From a virus: a stretch of DNA of 30,317 bases. The translations under genes and the position numbers were made by a program. The stretch spans positions 1 through 30,317 of the IMG/VR virus record IMGVR_UViG_3300048554_000409; one strand, 5' to 3'. The first letter of the stretch is position 1; each line of letters starts with the position of its first letter. Below the pieces are notes generated by a model. It saw only the letters and a program-made list of their open reading frames with translations, was not told the origin of the DNA and did not search any database. Positions 18,609 through 24,140 of this stretch are shown piece by piece.

Positions 18609-19040
18609 ATGGCAAATCCTTTTGATGGACTAAATGATGCTTTTGGAGCAGAACCTTCTGAACTTGAAAAACATGTTGAAAAGGTAAAACCAGAACTGAA
18701 AAAAACTGATACTCCTGATGTGAGGCAGGATTATGAGTATTCTCGTGCTCAACTTCACAACTTAGTAATGAAAGGTCAGGAGGCAGTAGATGGCATACTT
18801 GATGTGGCACGAGCGTCAGATCATCCTCGTGCTTATGAAGTTGCAGGTCAACTTATTAAACATGTAGCAGACACTGCTGACAAACTCATTGACTTACAAA
18901 AGAAAATGAAGGATTTAGATGCAGAGGATAAAAAGTCGGGCCCGTCTACTGTTAATAACACGATGTTTATTGGCAGTACTGCGGACTTACAAAAGATGTT
19001 AAAGAAGCAAAAGGAGATAAATAATACTGACACGAACTAA
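18609..19040 (+). CDS. 16: Terminase small subunit gp16-like
   Basis: This 143-residue protein (T4 gp16 has 164) contains DVRQDYEYSRAQLHNLVMKGQEAVDGILDVARASDHPRAYEVAGQLI. It corresponds to the T4 LEDDYGVVRRNMHFQQQML...A..ADSPRHMEVFATLM region. Near its end, TMFIGSTADLQKML parallels T4 TVFMGSPTELMDEI. The middle is a helical coiled coil (about 75-110), as in the oligomerising core of gp16. In T4, gp16 rings recognise DNA and stimulate the gp17 packaging motor. Here g17 starts about 5.1 kb downstream rather than overlapping g16. Confidence 0.9.
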   Translation: MANPFDGLNDAFGAEPSELEKHVEKVKPELKKTDTPDVRQDYEYSRAQLHNLVMKGQEAVDGILDVARASDHPRAYEVAGQLIKHVADTADKLIDLQKKMKDLDAEDKKSGPSTVNNTMFIGSTADLQKMLKKQKEINNTDTN

Positions 19041-19046
19041 CATGAC

Positions 19047-19583
19047 ATGACAGTATTAAATGTTTTAAGCACAAATGCAATTGCTGCTGATGCTACCGAG
19101 TATCAAGTTGTACAGACTGGATACTATCGCGTGGTTGCAACTGCAGGTGATGCCACAGTCGCATTCAATGGTGGTCCCGCAATCACTCTGATTCAAGATC
19201 AAGCACTTCTACTAAAGGGTGGCAAACCTGGTCAAGCAAGAATTGTAAAAGGCGTAGATGATTCGACTGCAGATTATCAACTCGGAACTAATCTTGGTGA
19301 GTTGTCAAACACTCATCCATTCTCAGTAGATGACTTCATTGCTGTAGAGGATGATAGCACATCTCCTGCAATCAATGCTGCTTTCTTGTCAGCAGGAACA
19401 GCAGGTAAGAAAGTTACTGCTGCAACAGGAAATACAATCAGCACTGATATTGACTCTTCTGCTGCATCTGCCGATTACACCTATGCTTACAGCGGACCTC
19501 AGGCAGTTGTTAAGCGTTGCGTAAGTATTGCTGCAACTGGCAATGCAATTGTTGTTGAAGAAGTACAAGTTGTAGGCGGTTGA
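19047..19583 (+). CDS. Beta-rich protein, unknown, possibly virion-associated
   Basis: This 178-residue protein is not assigned to a family. It has alternating hydrophobic and small residues (YYRVVATAGDATVAFNGGPAITLIQDQALLLKGGKPGQARIVKG, about residues 26-68). The second half is Ala/Thr/Ser-rich and ends VKRCVSIAATGNAIVVEEVQVVGG. The composition suggests a beta-sandwich and there is no signal peptide. An ATG five bases earlier (19042) is in another frame and closes quickly, so 19047 is chosen. It sits between small terminase and a basic modular protein, so a virion role is plausible but unproven. Confidence 0.75.
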   Translation: MTVLNVLSTNAIAADATEYQVVQTGYYRVVATAGDATVAFNGGPAITLIQDQALLLKGGKPGQARIVKGVDDSTADYQLGTNLGELSNTHPFSVDDFIAVEDDSTSPAINAAFLSAGTAGKKVTAATGNTISTDIDSSAASADYTYAYSGPQAVVKRCVSIAATGNAIVVEEVQVVGG

Positions 19584-19584
19584 T

Positions 19585-21126
19585 ATGGCACAAGGTTTTG
19601 CATCAGATGTTCCACCTGCCCTTAATGGCACCGCTAAGAAATATATTAGGGGTATGATGAAGGGTAAGAATAGGTGGAATAAACTCTATGGAAATCGTTC
19701 CAAAGAGGTGATGCATAAAACTGCAAACAAAATGGCTATGGGAGAGATGTCTAAAATGCCGCCAACATACAAAGATGTATTTGGAGAAGCAAACAAGTCT
19801 GGAGATAATTCTCTTCGTGACTGGTTTGGTAAGAGTAAATCATCTGATGGAACACCTGGTTGGGTACAACTTGGTGGTAAGTATGCAGGAAAACCTTGTG
19901 CAAAACAACCTGGTCAGACTACTAAACCCAAATGCGGGTCTAGTAAGATGAAGAGAAACCTAAATAAAGGCGAAGAGGATGCAGCATTTCGTCGCAAGAA
20001 TGCTAAAGACCCAAATCCAGATAGAAAAGGGAAGGCAATCAACGTGAAGACAGAAGATCTAGACCTTAAAAAAATGTCTAAAGAACTGGATGGTGCATCT
20101 AAGATGCATAAAGGTCAGTCCGAACGTATTAAAAAGCATCTTAAAAAAATGAATGTTGCAGAACGTGCTGACATGTGGCATCCAGATCCTGAGAAGGATA
20201 AGAAACTGGGTGGACCTGGTGCTAATGCTCGTGCCCGTGAAGATGGTGCTGCCGCTTCTAAACCAAAGGCAGACCCTAAGAAACTGAAACCAGGTGAGTC
20301 CTACATGGACTACTCCAAACGTCAGAAGGCATCAAGGCCAAAGTCTAGCACTGCTACTAGTAGATTGAATGCGATGGGTGCCAACATCAAACCTAAGAAA
20401 AAATCTTTGTTAGGTAGGTTAGGTCTTAGAAAAGAAGAAATCCAAACAGAAGGTATGGGTGATGTTGCTATCACGGCAATCAGAAAAACCCAAGGTGAGA
20501 AACCTGCATATCTTAGTAAGCGTTCTTCTATGATTCGTGCAATCAAGCAGAAGCAACTTGATTCATATCTCAAAAAGGTAGATGCCAAGAAGAAAACAGT
20601 AACTAACGTTGGCATGGGTGAAGAAGTTGTTAATGAGAAAGCAGGCGAGAAAGATGCTTGCTATAAGAAAGTAAAAGCAAGTGCAAAGGTATGGCCTTCT
20701 GCATATGCTAGTGGTAGATTAGTCCAGTGCCGTAAGAAAGGTGCTGCTAACTATGGTAATAAGTCTGAAGGAATGACACTTCAAGACTTTCAAGAGAAGT
20801 GCTGGAAAGGATATAAGCGTGTTGGGATGAAGAAGAAGGGTAATAAGATGGTTCCTAATTGTGTTCCAGAGGAAGTGCAAACTGAAGGTGCAGCGTGGAC
20901 AAAAAAGTCTGGTAAGAATAAAGAAGGTGGTCTCAATGAAAAGGGACGCAAGTCTTATGAAGCAGAGAATCCTGGTTCTGACCTGAAAGCACCCTCTAAA
21001 AAAGTTGGTAATAAAAGAAGAGCATCATTCTGTGCAAGGATGAAAGGAATGCGTAAGAGACAAAAACCTTCTAACAACACTGGAGATGACCGTCTGTCGA
21101 AGTCACTAAGAGCTTGGAACTGCTAA
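19585..21126 (+). CDS. Very basic modular protein, DUF6321-like C-terminus
   Basis: This 513-residue protein is extremely rich in Lys, Arg and Gly. Several small units can be seen. Residues about 355-392 hold the Cys359-Cys382 unit with VWPSAYASGRLVQCRKKGAANYG, and about 400-429 hold CWKGYKRVGMKKKG...PNC (Cys406, Cys427). The C-terminal 75 residues (TKKSGKNKEGGLNEKGRKSY...RRASFCARMKGM...RLSKSLRAW) resemble the domain I know as DUF6321 from phages and large viruses. Units are separated by similar short motifs: VKTED (154-158), IQTEG (286-290), VNEK (349-352) and VQTEG (431-435). The charge suggests DNA or nucleic acid binding, for example as an internal head protein. The domain name is recalled, not checked. 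Confidence 0.7.
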   Translation: MAQGFASDVPPALNGTAKKYIRGMMKGKNRWNKLYGNRSKEVMHKTANKMAMGEMSKMPPTYKDVFGEANKSGDNSLRDWFGKSKSSDGTPGWVQLGGKYAGKPCAKQPGQTTKPKCGSSKMKRNLNKGEEDAAFRRKNAKDPNPDRKGKAINVKTEDLDLKKMSKELDGASKMHKGQSERIKKHLKKMNVAERADMWHPDPEKDKKLGGPGANARAREDGAAASKPKADPKKLKPGESYMDYSKRQKASRPKSSTATSRLNAMGANIKPKKKSLLGRLGLRKEEIQTEGMGDVAITAIRKTQGEKPAYLSKRSSMIRAIKQKQLDSYLKKVDAKKKTVTNVGMGEEVVNEKAGEKDACYKKVKASAKVWPSAYASGRLVQCRKKGAANYGNKSEGMTLQDFQEKCWKGYKRVGMKKKGNKMVPNCVPEEVQTEGAAWTKKSGKNKEGGLNEKGRKSYEAENPGSDLKAPSKKVGNKRRASFCARMKGMRKRQKPSNNTGDDRLSKSLRAWNC

Positions 21127-21144
21127 CATTGTAATATACTGTAA

Positions 21145-21173
21145 CTGACAATCTGGGTAAATAGTATTATACT
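21145..21173 (+). promoter_or_regulatory. Sigma70-type promoter before the accessory cassette
   Basis: CTGACA (21145-21150), a 17-base spacer and TATACT (21168-21173) match the bacterial sigma70 consensus at five of six bases in each hexamer with ideal spacing. The spacer also holds a late-like GGTAAATA (21156-21163). Transcription would start near 21180, just before the membrane-peptide gene at 21197. Confidence 0.55.
21156..21163 (+). promoter_or_regulatory. Late-like box GGTAAATA
   Basis: GGTAAATA keeps the TAAATA core of T4-type late promoters. The surrounding GGTAAATAGT-n-TTA...TATCAA pattern is repeated in front of the plastocyanin gene at 21732. Confidence 0.4.
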
Positions 21174-21196
21174 TGTTGTATCAATGCGATACTAAT

Positions 21197-21409
21197 ATGG
21201 TTTCATTTTACTTATTGGTAACTGCTTTCATTTTGCTTGTAGCATATGCAGGTATGGAGAATACCATGCGGTTATTTGAATTTGCAGATTTAGAATTGCG
21301 TTGGCATTGGGTTATATTCCGTAGTTATTTTATCAGAAGAGATCTAGAAGAACGACTAGGATTTCCCAAGACGAGTTTTATACAACACTACAAAACCTAT
21401 GGAAAGTAA
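21197..21409 (+). CDS. Small single-span membrane protein, unknown function
   Basis: This 70-residue protein starts with a hydrophobic helix (SFYLLVTAFILLVAYAGM, residues 3-20), followed by a charged, aromatic C-terminal domain (LELRWHWVIFRSYFIRRDLEERLGF). I chose ATG 21197; an upstream TTG start at 21173 would overlap the -10 hexamer of the likely promoter. The orientation cannot be determined securely. No family is recognised. It is the first gene of the accessory cassette and overlaps the next by 11 bases. Confidence 0.65.
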   Translation: MVSFYLLVTAFILLVAYAGMENTMRLFEFADLELRWHWVIFRSYFIRRDLEERLGFPKTSFIQHYKTYGK

Positions 21410-21692
21410 AGAAGTATCCGAATTATCTCTGTCTAGAACGGAGTGTGAGAAGTGTGGTGCTATTTGGATTAATGGTAAGCACATGTTTAGTGGAACTGCT
21501 GCCTCATACGATAGCAGCGAACTAGACCTTGCTGGTTTAGTATGCAATACGTTAGGTAATGAGCAGTGTATTAATCCCAGAAAAGGGCAAGATGGTGGTC
21601 AGACATGGGCGTATAGAGCAGGATTTGTTGATGGTGCAATTAAAGCAAAAAGAGATACTTTAGATGATTTAAATGGCATGATGAATCCCTGA
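21399..21692 (+). CDS. Hypothetical protein with a CxxC motif
   Basis: This 97-residue protein contains C16-x2-C19 (TECEKCGAIWINGKHMFSG) plus Cys49 and Cys57 (NEQCINPRKG). The four cysteines could form a small zinc site. The second half (QTWAYRAGFVDGAIKAKRDTLDDLN) looks helical. I do not recognise the family. The gene overlaps the end of the membrane-protein gene and precedes plastocyanin after 68 bases. Confidence 0.65.
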   Translation: MESKEVSELSLSRTECEKCGAIWINGKHMFSGTAASYDSSELDLAGLVCNTLGNEQCINPRKGQDGGQTWAYRAGFVDGAIKAKRDTLDDLNGMMNP

Positions 21693-21718
21693 CATAGACT
21701 GTTAAATCTTAGTTAAAT

Positions 21719-21771
21719 AGAAACTTCATTAGGTAAATAGTCTTAGTTACTATCAACCGAATGAAGTTTCT
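21719..21771 (+). promoter_or_regulatory. Inverted repeat enclosing the petE start codon
   Basis: AGAAACTTCATT (21719-21730) and AATGAAGTTTCT (21760-21771) are perfect 12-base complements separated by 29 bases. One T-T mismatch followed by three A-T pairs extends the stem outward. The AUG at 21761-21763 lies within the right arm, so transcripts that include both arms would hide the petE start. Confidence 0.7.
21732..21739 (+). promoter_or_regulatory. Late-like box GGTAAATA inside the petE hairpin loop
   Basis: GGTAAATA falls within the 29-base loop. A transcript starting at the usual late-promoter distance (about 21745) would lack the left arm and leave the petE start codon unpaired. Confidence 0.5.
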
Positions 21772-22084
21772 TTTTGCAATTTTTATTACTATGGTTTTTG
21801 CTCTTCCAGCATGGGCAGTTGATGTCTCAATGGGTGCTAATGGAAACCTAGCATTCTCACCAAATGAGCTCACAATCTCTGCTGGTGATACAGTTCATTT
21901 TATCAACGAATCACTTCCTCCTCATAATATTATTGTTGAGGCACGTCCTGATCTTTCTAGAGAAGCATTATTGTTTGCTCCTGGAGAATCACAAGATGTT
22001 GTGTTTGCTGATGCAGGTGATTACAACTTTTTCTGTGGTCCTCATCAGGGTGCAGGTATGACTGGAATCGTCCATGTAGAATGA
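21761..22084 (+). CDS. petE: Plastocyanin
   Basis: This 107-residue protein has a Sec-type signal peptide (MKFLFAIFITMVFALPAWA, cleavage likely after Ala19) and a cupredoxin domain. The copper ligands are all present: His55 (LPPHN), then Cys92, His95 and Met100 in CGPHQGAGM. Plastocyanin carries electrons from cytochrome b6f to photosystem I in the thylakoid lumen. Phage copies are thought to sustain electron flow during infection. The length is about that of host precursors, and the gene looks intact and functional. It lies alone between two small unknown genes, behind its own late-like box. Its start codon is buried in an inverted repeat and has no clear Shine-Dalgarno site. Confidence 0.95.
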   Translation: MKFLFAIFITMVFALPAWAVDVSMGANGNLAFSPNELTISAGDTVHFINESLPPHNIIVEARPDLSREALLFAPGESQDVVFADAGDYNFFCGPHQGAGMTGIVHVE

Positions 22085-22089
22085 TTCTA

Positions 22090-22097
22090 TATAAATG
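22090..22097 (+). promoter_or_regulatory. Possible late-type box TATAAATG
   Basis: TATAAATG differs from TATAAATA only at the last base. It lies just after the petE stop and 22 bases before the start of the 51-residue gene. Confidence 0.35.
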
Positions 22098-22119
22098 AAT
22101 GACTTCTAAAAAAGGAATT

Positions 22120-22275
22120 ATGACTGCAGATTTTACTGAAAGTGACTATGATACAATCATAGCGTGTGTTAAAAAACGTCAACGTCAATACACAGTTGGC
22201 GATAGAGTCTATAATGAATTGGGTGTGATTGTTGAAAAACTATCAGAGTCTCGCATAGCAACCGTATCAAGTTGA
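22120..22275 (+). CDS. 51-residue protein, possible small SH3/KOW-like fold
   Basis: The frame MTADFTESDYDTIIACVKKR, then QRQYTVGDRVYNELGVIVEK and LSESRIATVSS ends at TGA 22273-22275. AAGGA at 22112-22116 is a well-placed ribosome binding site, the clearest in this neighbourhood, and supports translation. The YxVGDRVYNxLGVIVEKL pattern resembles short beta-barrel (KOW or Tudor-like) modules, but similarity this short is only suggestive. Confidence 0.6.
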   Translation: MTADFTESDYDTIIACVKKRQRQYTVGDRVYNELGVIVEKLSESRIATVSS

Positions 22276-22285
22276 GTTAAAAATT

Positions 22286-22762
22286 ATGAAAGTAGGAATG
22301 ATAGGTCTAGGTCGTACTGGTGAAGGTATGGCTCGCCGTATGATTGAGAAAGGTATTGAAGTCTGGGGTTACAGTAGTACTAACTATGAGAATGCCTGTG
22401 GACAATATGAAGCAGGACATATCAGTGGATGTGTAACTTCAATAGAGTATCTTGTCCAGGCAGTTAAATCTGATGCTAAGAAGTTTACTAGTGCTGGTAG
22501 GATTCCTGGTATTTTTCAGATGACATGTCCAGAGCAAAAAGCAGAAGACACACTTGATGAGTTGCTACCATTACTCGAAGAGGGTGATATTATCATTGAT
22601 CATAGCACCAGTGACATTTCAAAATGTCAAGAACTTCAAAAGTATTGTAGTAAGTTAGGTATCTCATATATCTTCTCTGGAGTATATGGAGATACCCATG
22701 CTGTCAATGCATGTTCTAAAATTTTCCAATCGCTATCACCAGGTAATGCCTTCCGAATTTGA
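22286..22762 (+). CDS. NAD-binding-domain remnant related to 6-phosphogluconate dehydrogenase
   Basis: This 158-residue protein starts with MKVGMIGLGRTGEGMARRM. It has the Rossmann GxGxxG (Gly7, Gly9, Gly12) of the 6-phosphogluconate/3-hydroxyacid dehydrogenase superfamily. ELLPLLEEGDIIIDHSTSD (92-110) matches the end of that domain. Next, FSGVYGDTHAV...KIFQSLSPG (130-153) aligns with family sequence only if the SGGxxGAxxG loop is deleted. The C-terminal helical domain that normally carries the catalytic Lys is absent. Complete phage 6PGDH (gnd) proteins feed NADPH production through the pentose phosphate pathway. This one probably cannot catalyse that reaction and may be a decayed or repurposed nucleotide-binding domain. 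No frameshifted remainder was seen downstream. Confidence 0.7.
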   Translation: MKVGMIGLGRTGEGMARRMIEKGIEVWGYSSTNYENACGQYEAGHISGCVTSIEYLVQAVKSDAKKFTSAGRIPGIFQMTCPEQKAEDTLDELLPLLEEGDIIIDHSTSDISKCQELQKYCSKLGISYIFSGVYGDTHAVNACSKIFQSLSPGNAFRI

Positions 22763-22931
22763 TTATGTTGAAGCACCTACAGAAGGTGAAGTTGATAAAT
22801 GGGGGTTTTCTATCAAACCCACTATCAGTGATGATGAATTAATTCTTCGATGTATTAAGAATGCACCTGAAGGATGTGATAAAAAACAAGCGATGAGATT
22901 AATTAAAATCTACGAGGAAAAGACTCAATGA
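22746..22931 (+). CDS. Hypothetical 61-residue protein
   Basis: The start at ATG 22746 follows an AGG and overlaps the dehydrogenase-like gene by 17 bases. A longer frame from 22686 would overlap it by 77 bases and adds a sequence of low quality. The protein (MPSEFDYVEAPTEGEVDKWG...KNAPEGCDKKQAMRLIKIYEEKTQ) is soluble, with a helical C-terminus. No family is recognised. Its stop overlaps the next start as ATGA. Confidence 0.6.
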   Translation: MPSEFDYVEAPTEGEVDKWGFSIKPTISDDELILRCIKNAPEGCDKKQAMRLIKIYEEKTQ

Positions 22932-23059
22932 ACCTAGCACATGTCTTACTTTTCGGATCACTACCCTTTATATGTGCCACCATCTATTTCGGGCTACGAA
23001 AAGGTGAAAATAACTATTATGAAACTGACGCCTACTCAGGAAATGGAACAGCGCATTAG
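22928..23059 (+). CDS. Tiny membrane protein (43 residues)
   Basis: The frame starts within the previous stop (ATGA) and reads MNLAHVLLFGSLPFICATIYFG, then LRKGENNYYETDAYSGNGTAH. The first 22 residues form a good membrane helix, followed by a polar tail. The exact stop/start overlap and the helix-plus-tail design favour a real gene. The function is unknown. Confidence 0.6.
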   Translation: MNLAHVLLFGSLPFICATIYFGLRKGENNYYETDAYSGNGTAH

Positions 23060-23249
23060 AATGCGATTTGCATTTGCAATGTCTTCATTCGGGAGAATGT
23101 TTAAACCTTCAGGTATATCACAAGAAATGAGAGAACTTTGTAATCAATGGTCTCAGAATGAAGAACAACCACCTCAAGGTGATTTGTATATGGTAGACCG
23201 ATATTTTCTAGAACTTTGGAAATCATGGTCATCGAAATCAGCATCATAG
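23019..23249 (+). CDS. Hypothetical 76-residue protein
   Basis: The protein begins MKLTPTQEMEQRIRMRFAFAMSSFGRMF and continues with a segment including ISQEMRELCNQWSQ and DLYMVDRYFLELWKSW. It looks helical and amphipathic. I prefer ATG 23019 because an AAGGTGA sequence lies about 13 bases upstream. The in-frame ATG at 22941 would add 26 low-complexity residues overlapping the tiny membrane gene. No family is recognised. Confidence 0.55.
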   Translation: MKLTPTQEMEQRIRMRFAFAMSSFGRMFKPSGISQEMRELCNQWSQNEEQPPQGDLYMVDRYFLELWKSWSSKSAS

Positions 23250-23305
23250 TAATCTATTGTTTATTTGGATTATTTTTATTCACTCTATCGGTCTTGCAAG
23301 AATGA
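23225..23305 (+). CDS. Possible 26-residue membrane peptide
   Basis: The frame MVIEISIIVIYCLFGLFLFT, then LSVLQE overlaps the previous gene by 25 bases. It ends in an ATGA that also starts the next gene. The peptide is almost entirely one hydrophobic helix. The reading relies on the overlap and hydrophobicity only. Confidence 0.4.
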   Translation: MVIEISIIVIYCLFGLFLFTLSVLQE

Positions 23306-23463
23306 TGTTACAGTTTGCTAGGTTTTGCGGAACAGTATTAAACAACCCATACGGGTTAGGACTCATGGCATGGTGTCTGGTCTTCGTCCCTATCATTGGT
23401 ATGTGGGCAGTTCATAAACATGGATGGGAACATTGGGAACCATTTAACAAAGGACATAAATGA
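23302..23463 (+). CDS. Small membrane protein (53 residues)
   Basis: The protein is MMLQFARFCGTVLNNPYGLG, then LMAWCLVFVPIIGMWAVHKH, then GWEHWEPFNKGHK. It has one membrane span (about 20-37) and an aromatic, His-rich tail. The ATG 23302 overlaps the stop of the preceding peptide; an upstream TTG (23257) would be the alternative. Its stop overlaps the next ATG (ATGA). No family is recognised. Confidence 0.6.
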   Translation: MMLQFARFCGTVLNNPYGLGLMAWCLVFVPIIGMWAVHKHGWEHWEPFNKGHK

Positions 23464-23669
23464 ATTTATTATTGAGACCTTTAGATAATGTTGTTGACCC
23501 TGTGTGGTCAGTGATTATATGTGTGATACTTGCAGTTGCGGGTGCTTTGTTTGTAGTCATATACATACTAAGAGAAGCATTTGCAGAATTAGAAGATGGC
23601 AGGACTGACACCACCAAGCAGGAAGAGCTGCTACAACTTCCGAGTGACGGAGATCAACCGTGTCCTTGA
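23460..23669 (+). CDS. Small membrane protein (69 residues)
   Basis: The start overlaps the preceding stop (ATGA). A strong membrane helix (VWSVIICVILAVAGALFVVIYIL, about residues 15-37) is followed by a polar, acidic tail (AELEDGRTDTTKQEELLQLP). The last 74 bases overlap the nuclease gene in another frame, so the tail is constrained by two coding sequences. The function is unknown. Confidence 0.65.
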   Translation: MNLLLRPLDNVVDPVWSVIICVILAVAGALFVVIYILREAFAELEDGRTDTTKQEELLQLPSDGDQPCP

Positions 23670-24057
23670 TGGTGATACTATCGATGTCACTATTGACCTC
23701 GGGTTTGATTTATACAAGAAAGAAAGAGTTAGAGTTGCAGGCGTTGATACGCCAGAGAAAAGGACGAGAAACCTAGAGGAGAAAGCACTTGGAATCGACG
23801 CAACCAACTGGCTCAAAGAAAAACTCGAAGGCACGCTGGCTGGTGATGATGAGTTGTCTGTTAGGACTGAACTTGTTGGTGGCACTGGCAAATACGGGCG
23901 TCTTCTGGGTTGGCTTTACATTGGGGACGACAGTGTGTCCCTTAACGAGCAAATGATTGAAGAAGGATATGCTCACGCATATGATGGTGGAACCAAGGAT
24001 ATGAACTTAGAAGCACTACGAGAAATTCGTAGACAGCATGGTACGTTAGTAGAATGA
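23596..24057 (+). CDS. Staphylococcal-nuclease-like (thermonuclease) protein
   Basis: This 153-residue SNase-fold protein keeps all the expected active-site positions. DGDTIDV (25-31) supplies Asp27, equivalent to SNase Asp21. RVAGVDTPE (46-54) supplies Arg46, Asp51 and Glu54, equivalent to Arg35, Asp40 and Glu43. GKYGRLLGWLY supplies Arg102, equivalent to Arg87. LNEQMIEEGYAHAY follows, as in the family. The enzyme class is a calcium-dependent phosphodiesterase cutting DNA or RNA. No signal peptide is present, so it should act inside the infected cell, perhaps on host DNA or during DNA processing. It overlaps the upstream membrane-protein gene by 74 bases. ATGA at its end starts the next tiny frame. 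Confidence 0.9.
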   Translation: MAGLTPPSRKSCYNFRVTEINRVLDGDTIDVTIDLGFDLYKKERVRVAGVDTPEKRTRNLEEKALGIDATNWLKEKLEGTLAGDDELSVRTELVGGTGKYGRLLGWLYIGDDSVSLNEQMIEEGYAHAYDGGTKDMNLEALREIRRQHGTLVE

Positions 24058-24140
24058 TGAGTGGATTATTTGTATTTGGATTTATGATATTGATTACAAT
24101 AGGAATGGAAATGACTTGGCCTGTGAAAAATAATAAATGA
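24054..24140 (+). CDS. Possible 28-residue membrane peptide
   Basis: MMSGLFVFGFMILITIGMEM, then TWPVKNNK begins in the nuclease stop (ATGA) and ends in the g17 start (ATGA). It fills the whole gap between these genes. The peptide is one hydrophobic helix with a short basic tail. Its precise fit to both neighbours suggests a coupling frame or a real membrane peptide. Confidence 0.5.
   Translation: MMSGLFVFGFMILITIGMEMTWPVKNNK

Noticed and set aside
21173-21196. Upstream TTG start for the first accessory membrane protein
   Set aside because: It would place the start codon in the -10 hexamer of the likely promoter; ATG 21197 gives a cleaner membrane helix.
22762-22931. Frameshifted remainder of a 6-phosphogluconate dehydrogenase
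   Set aside because: The downstream frame (22746-22931) has no resemblance to the missing catalytic domain.
22941-23018. Longer N-terminus for the 76-residue protein
   Set aside because: The added residues overlap the tiny membrane gene and look unconserved; a Shine-Dalgarno-like site precedes ATG 23019.
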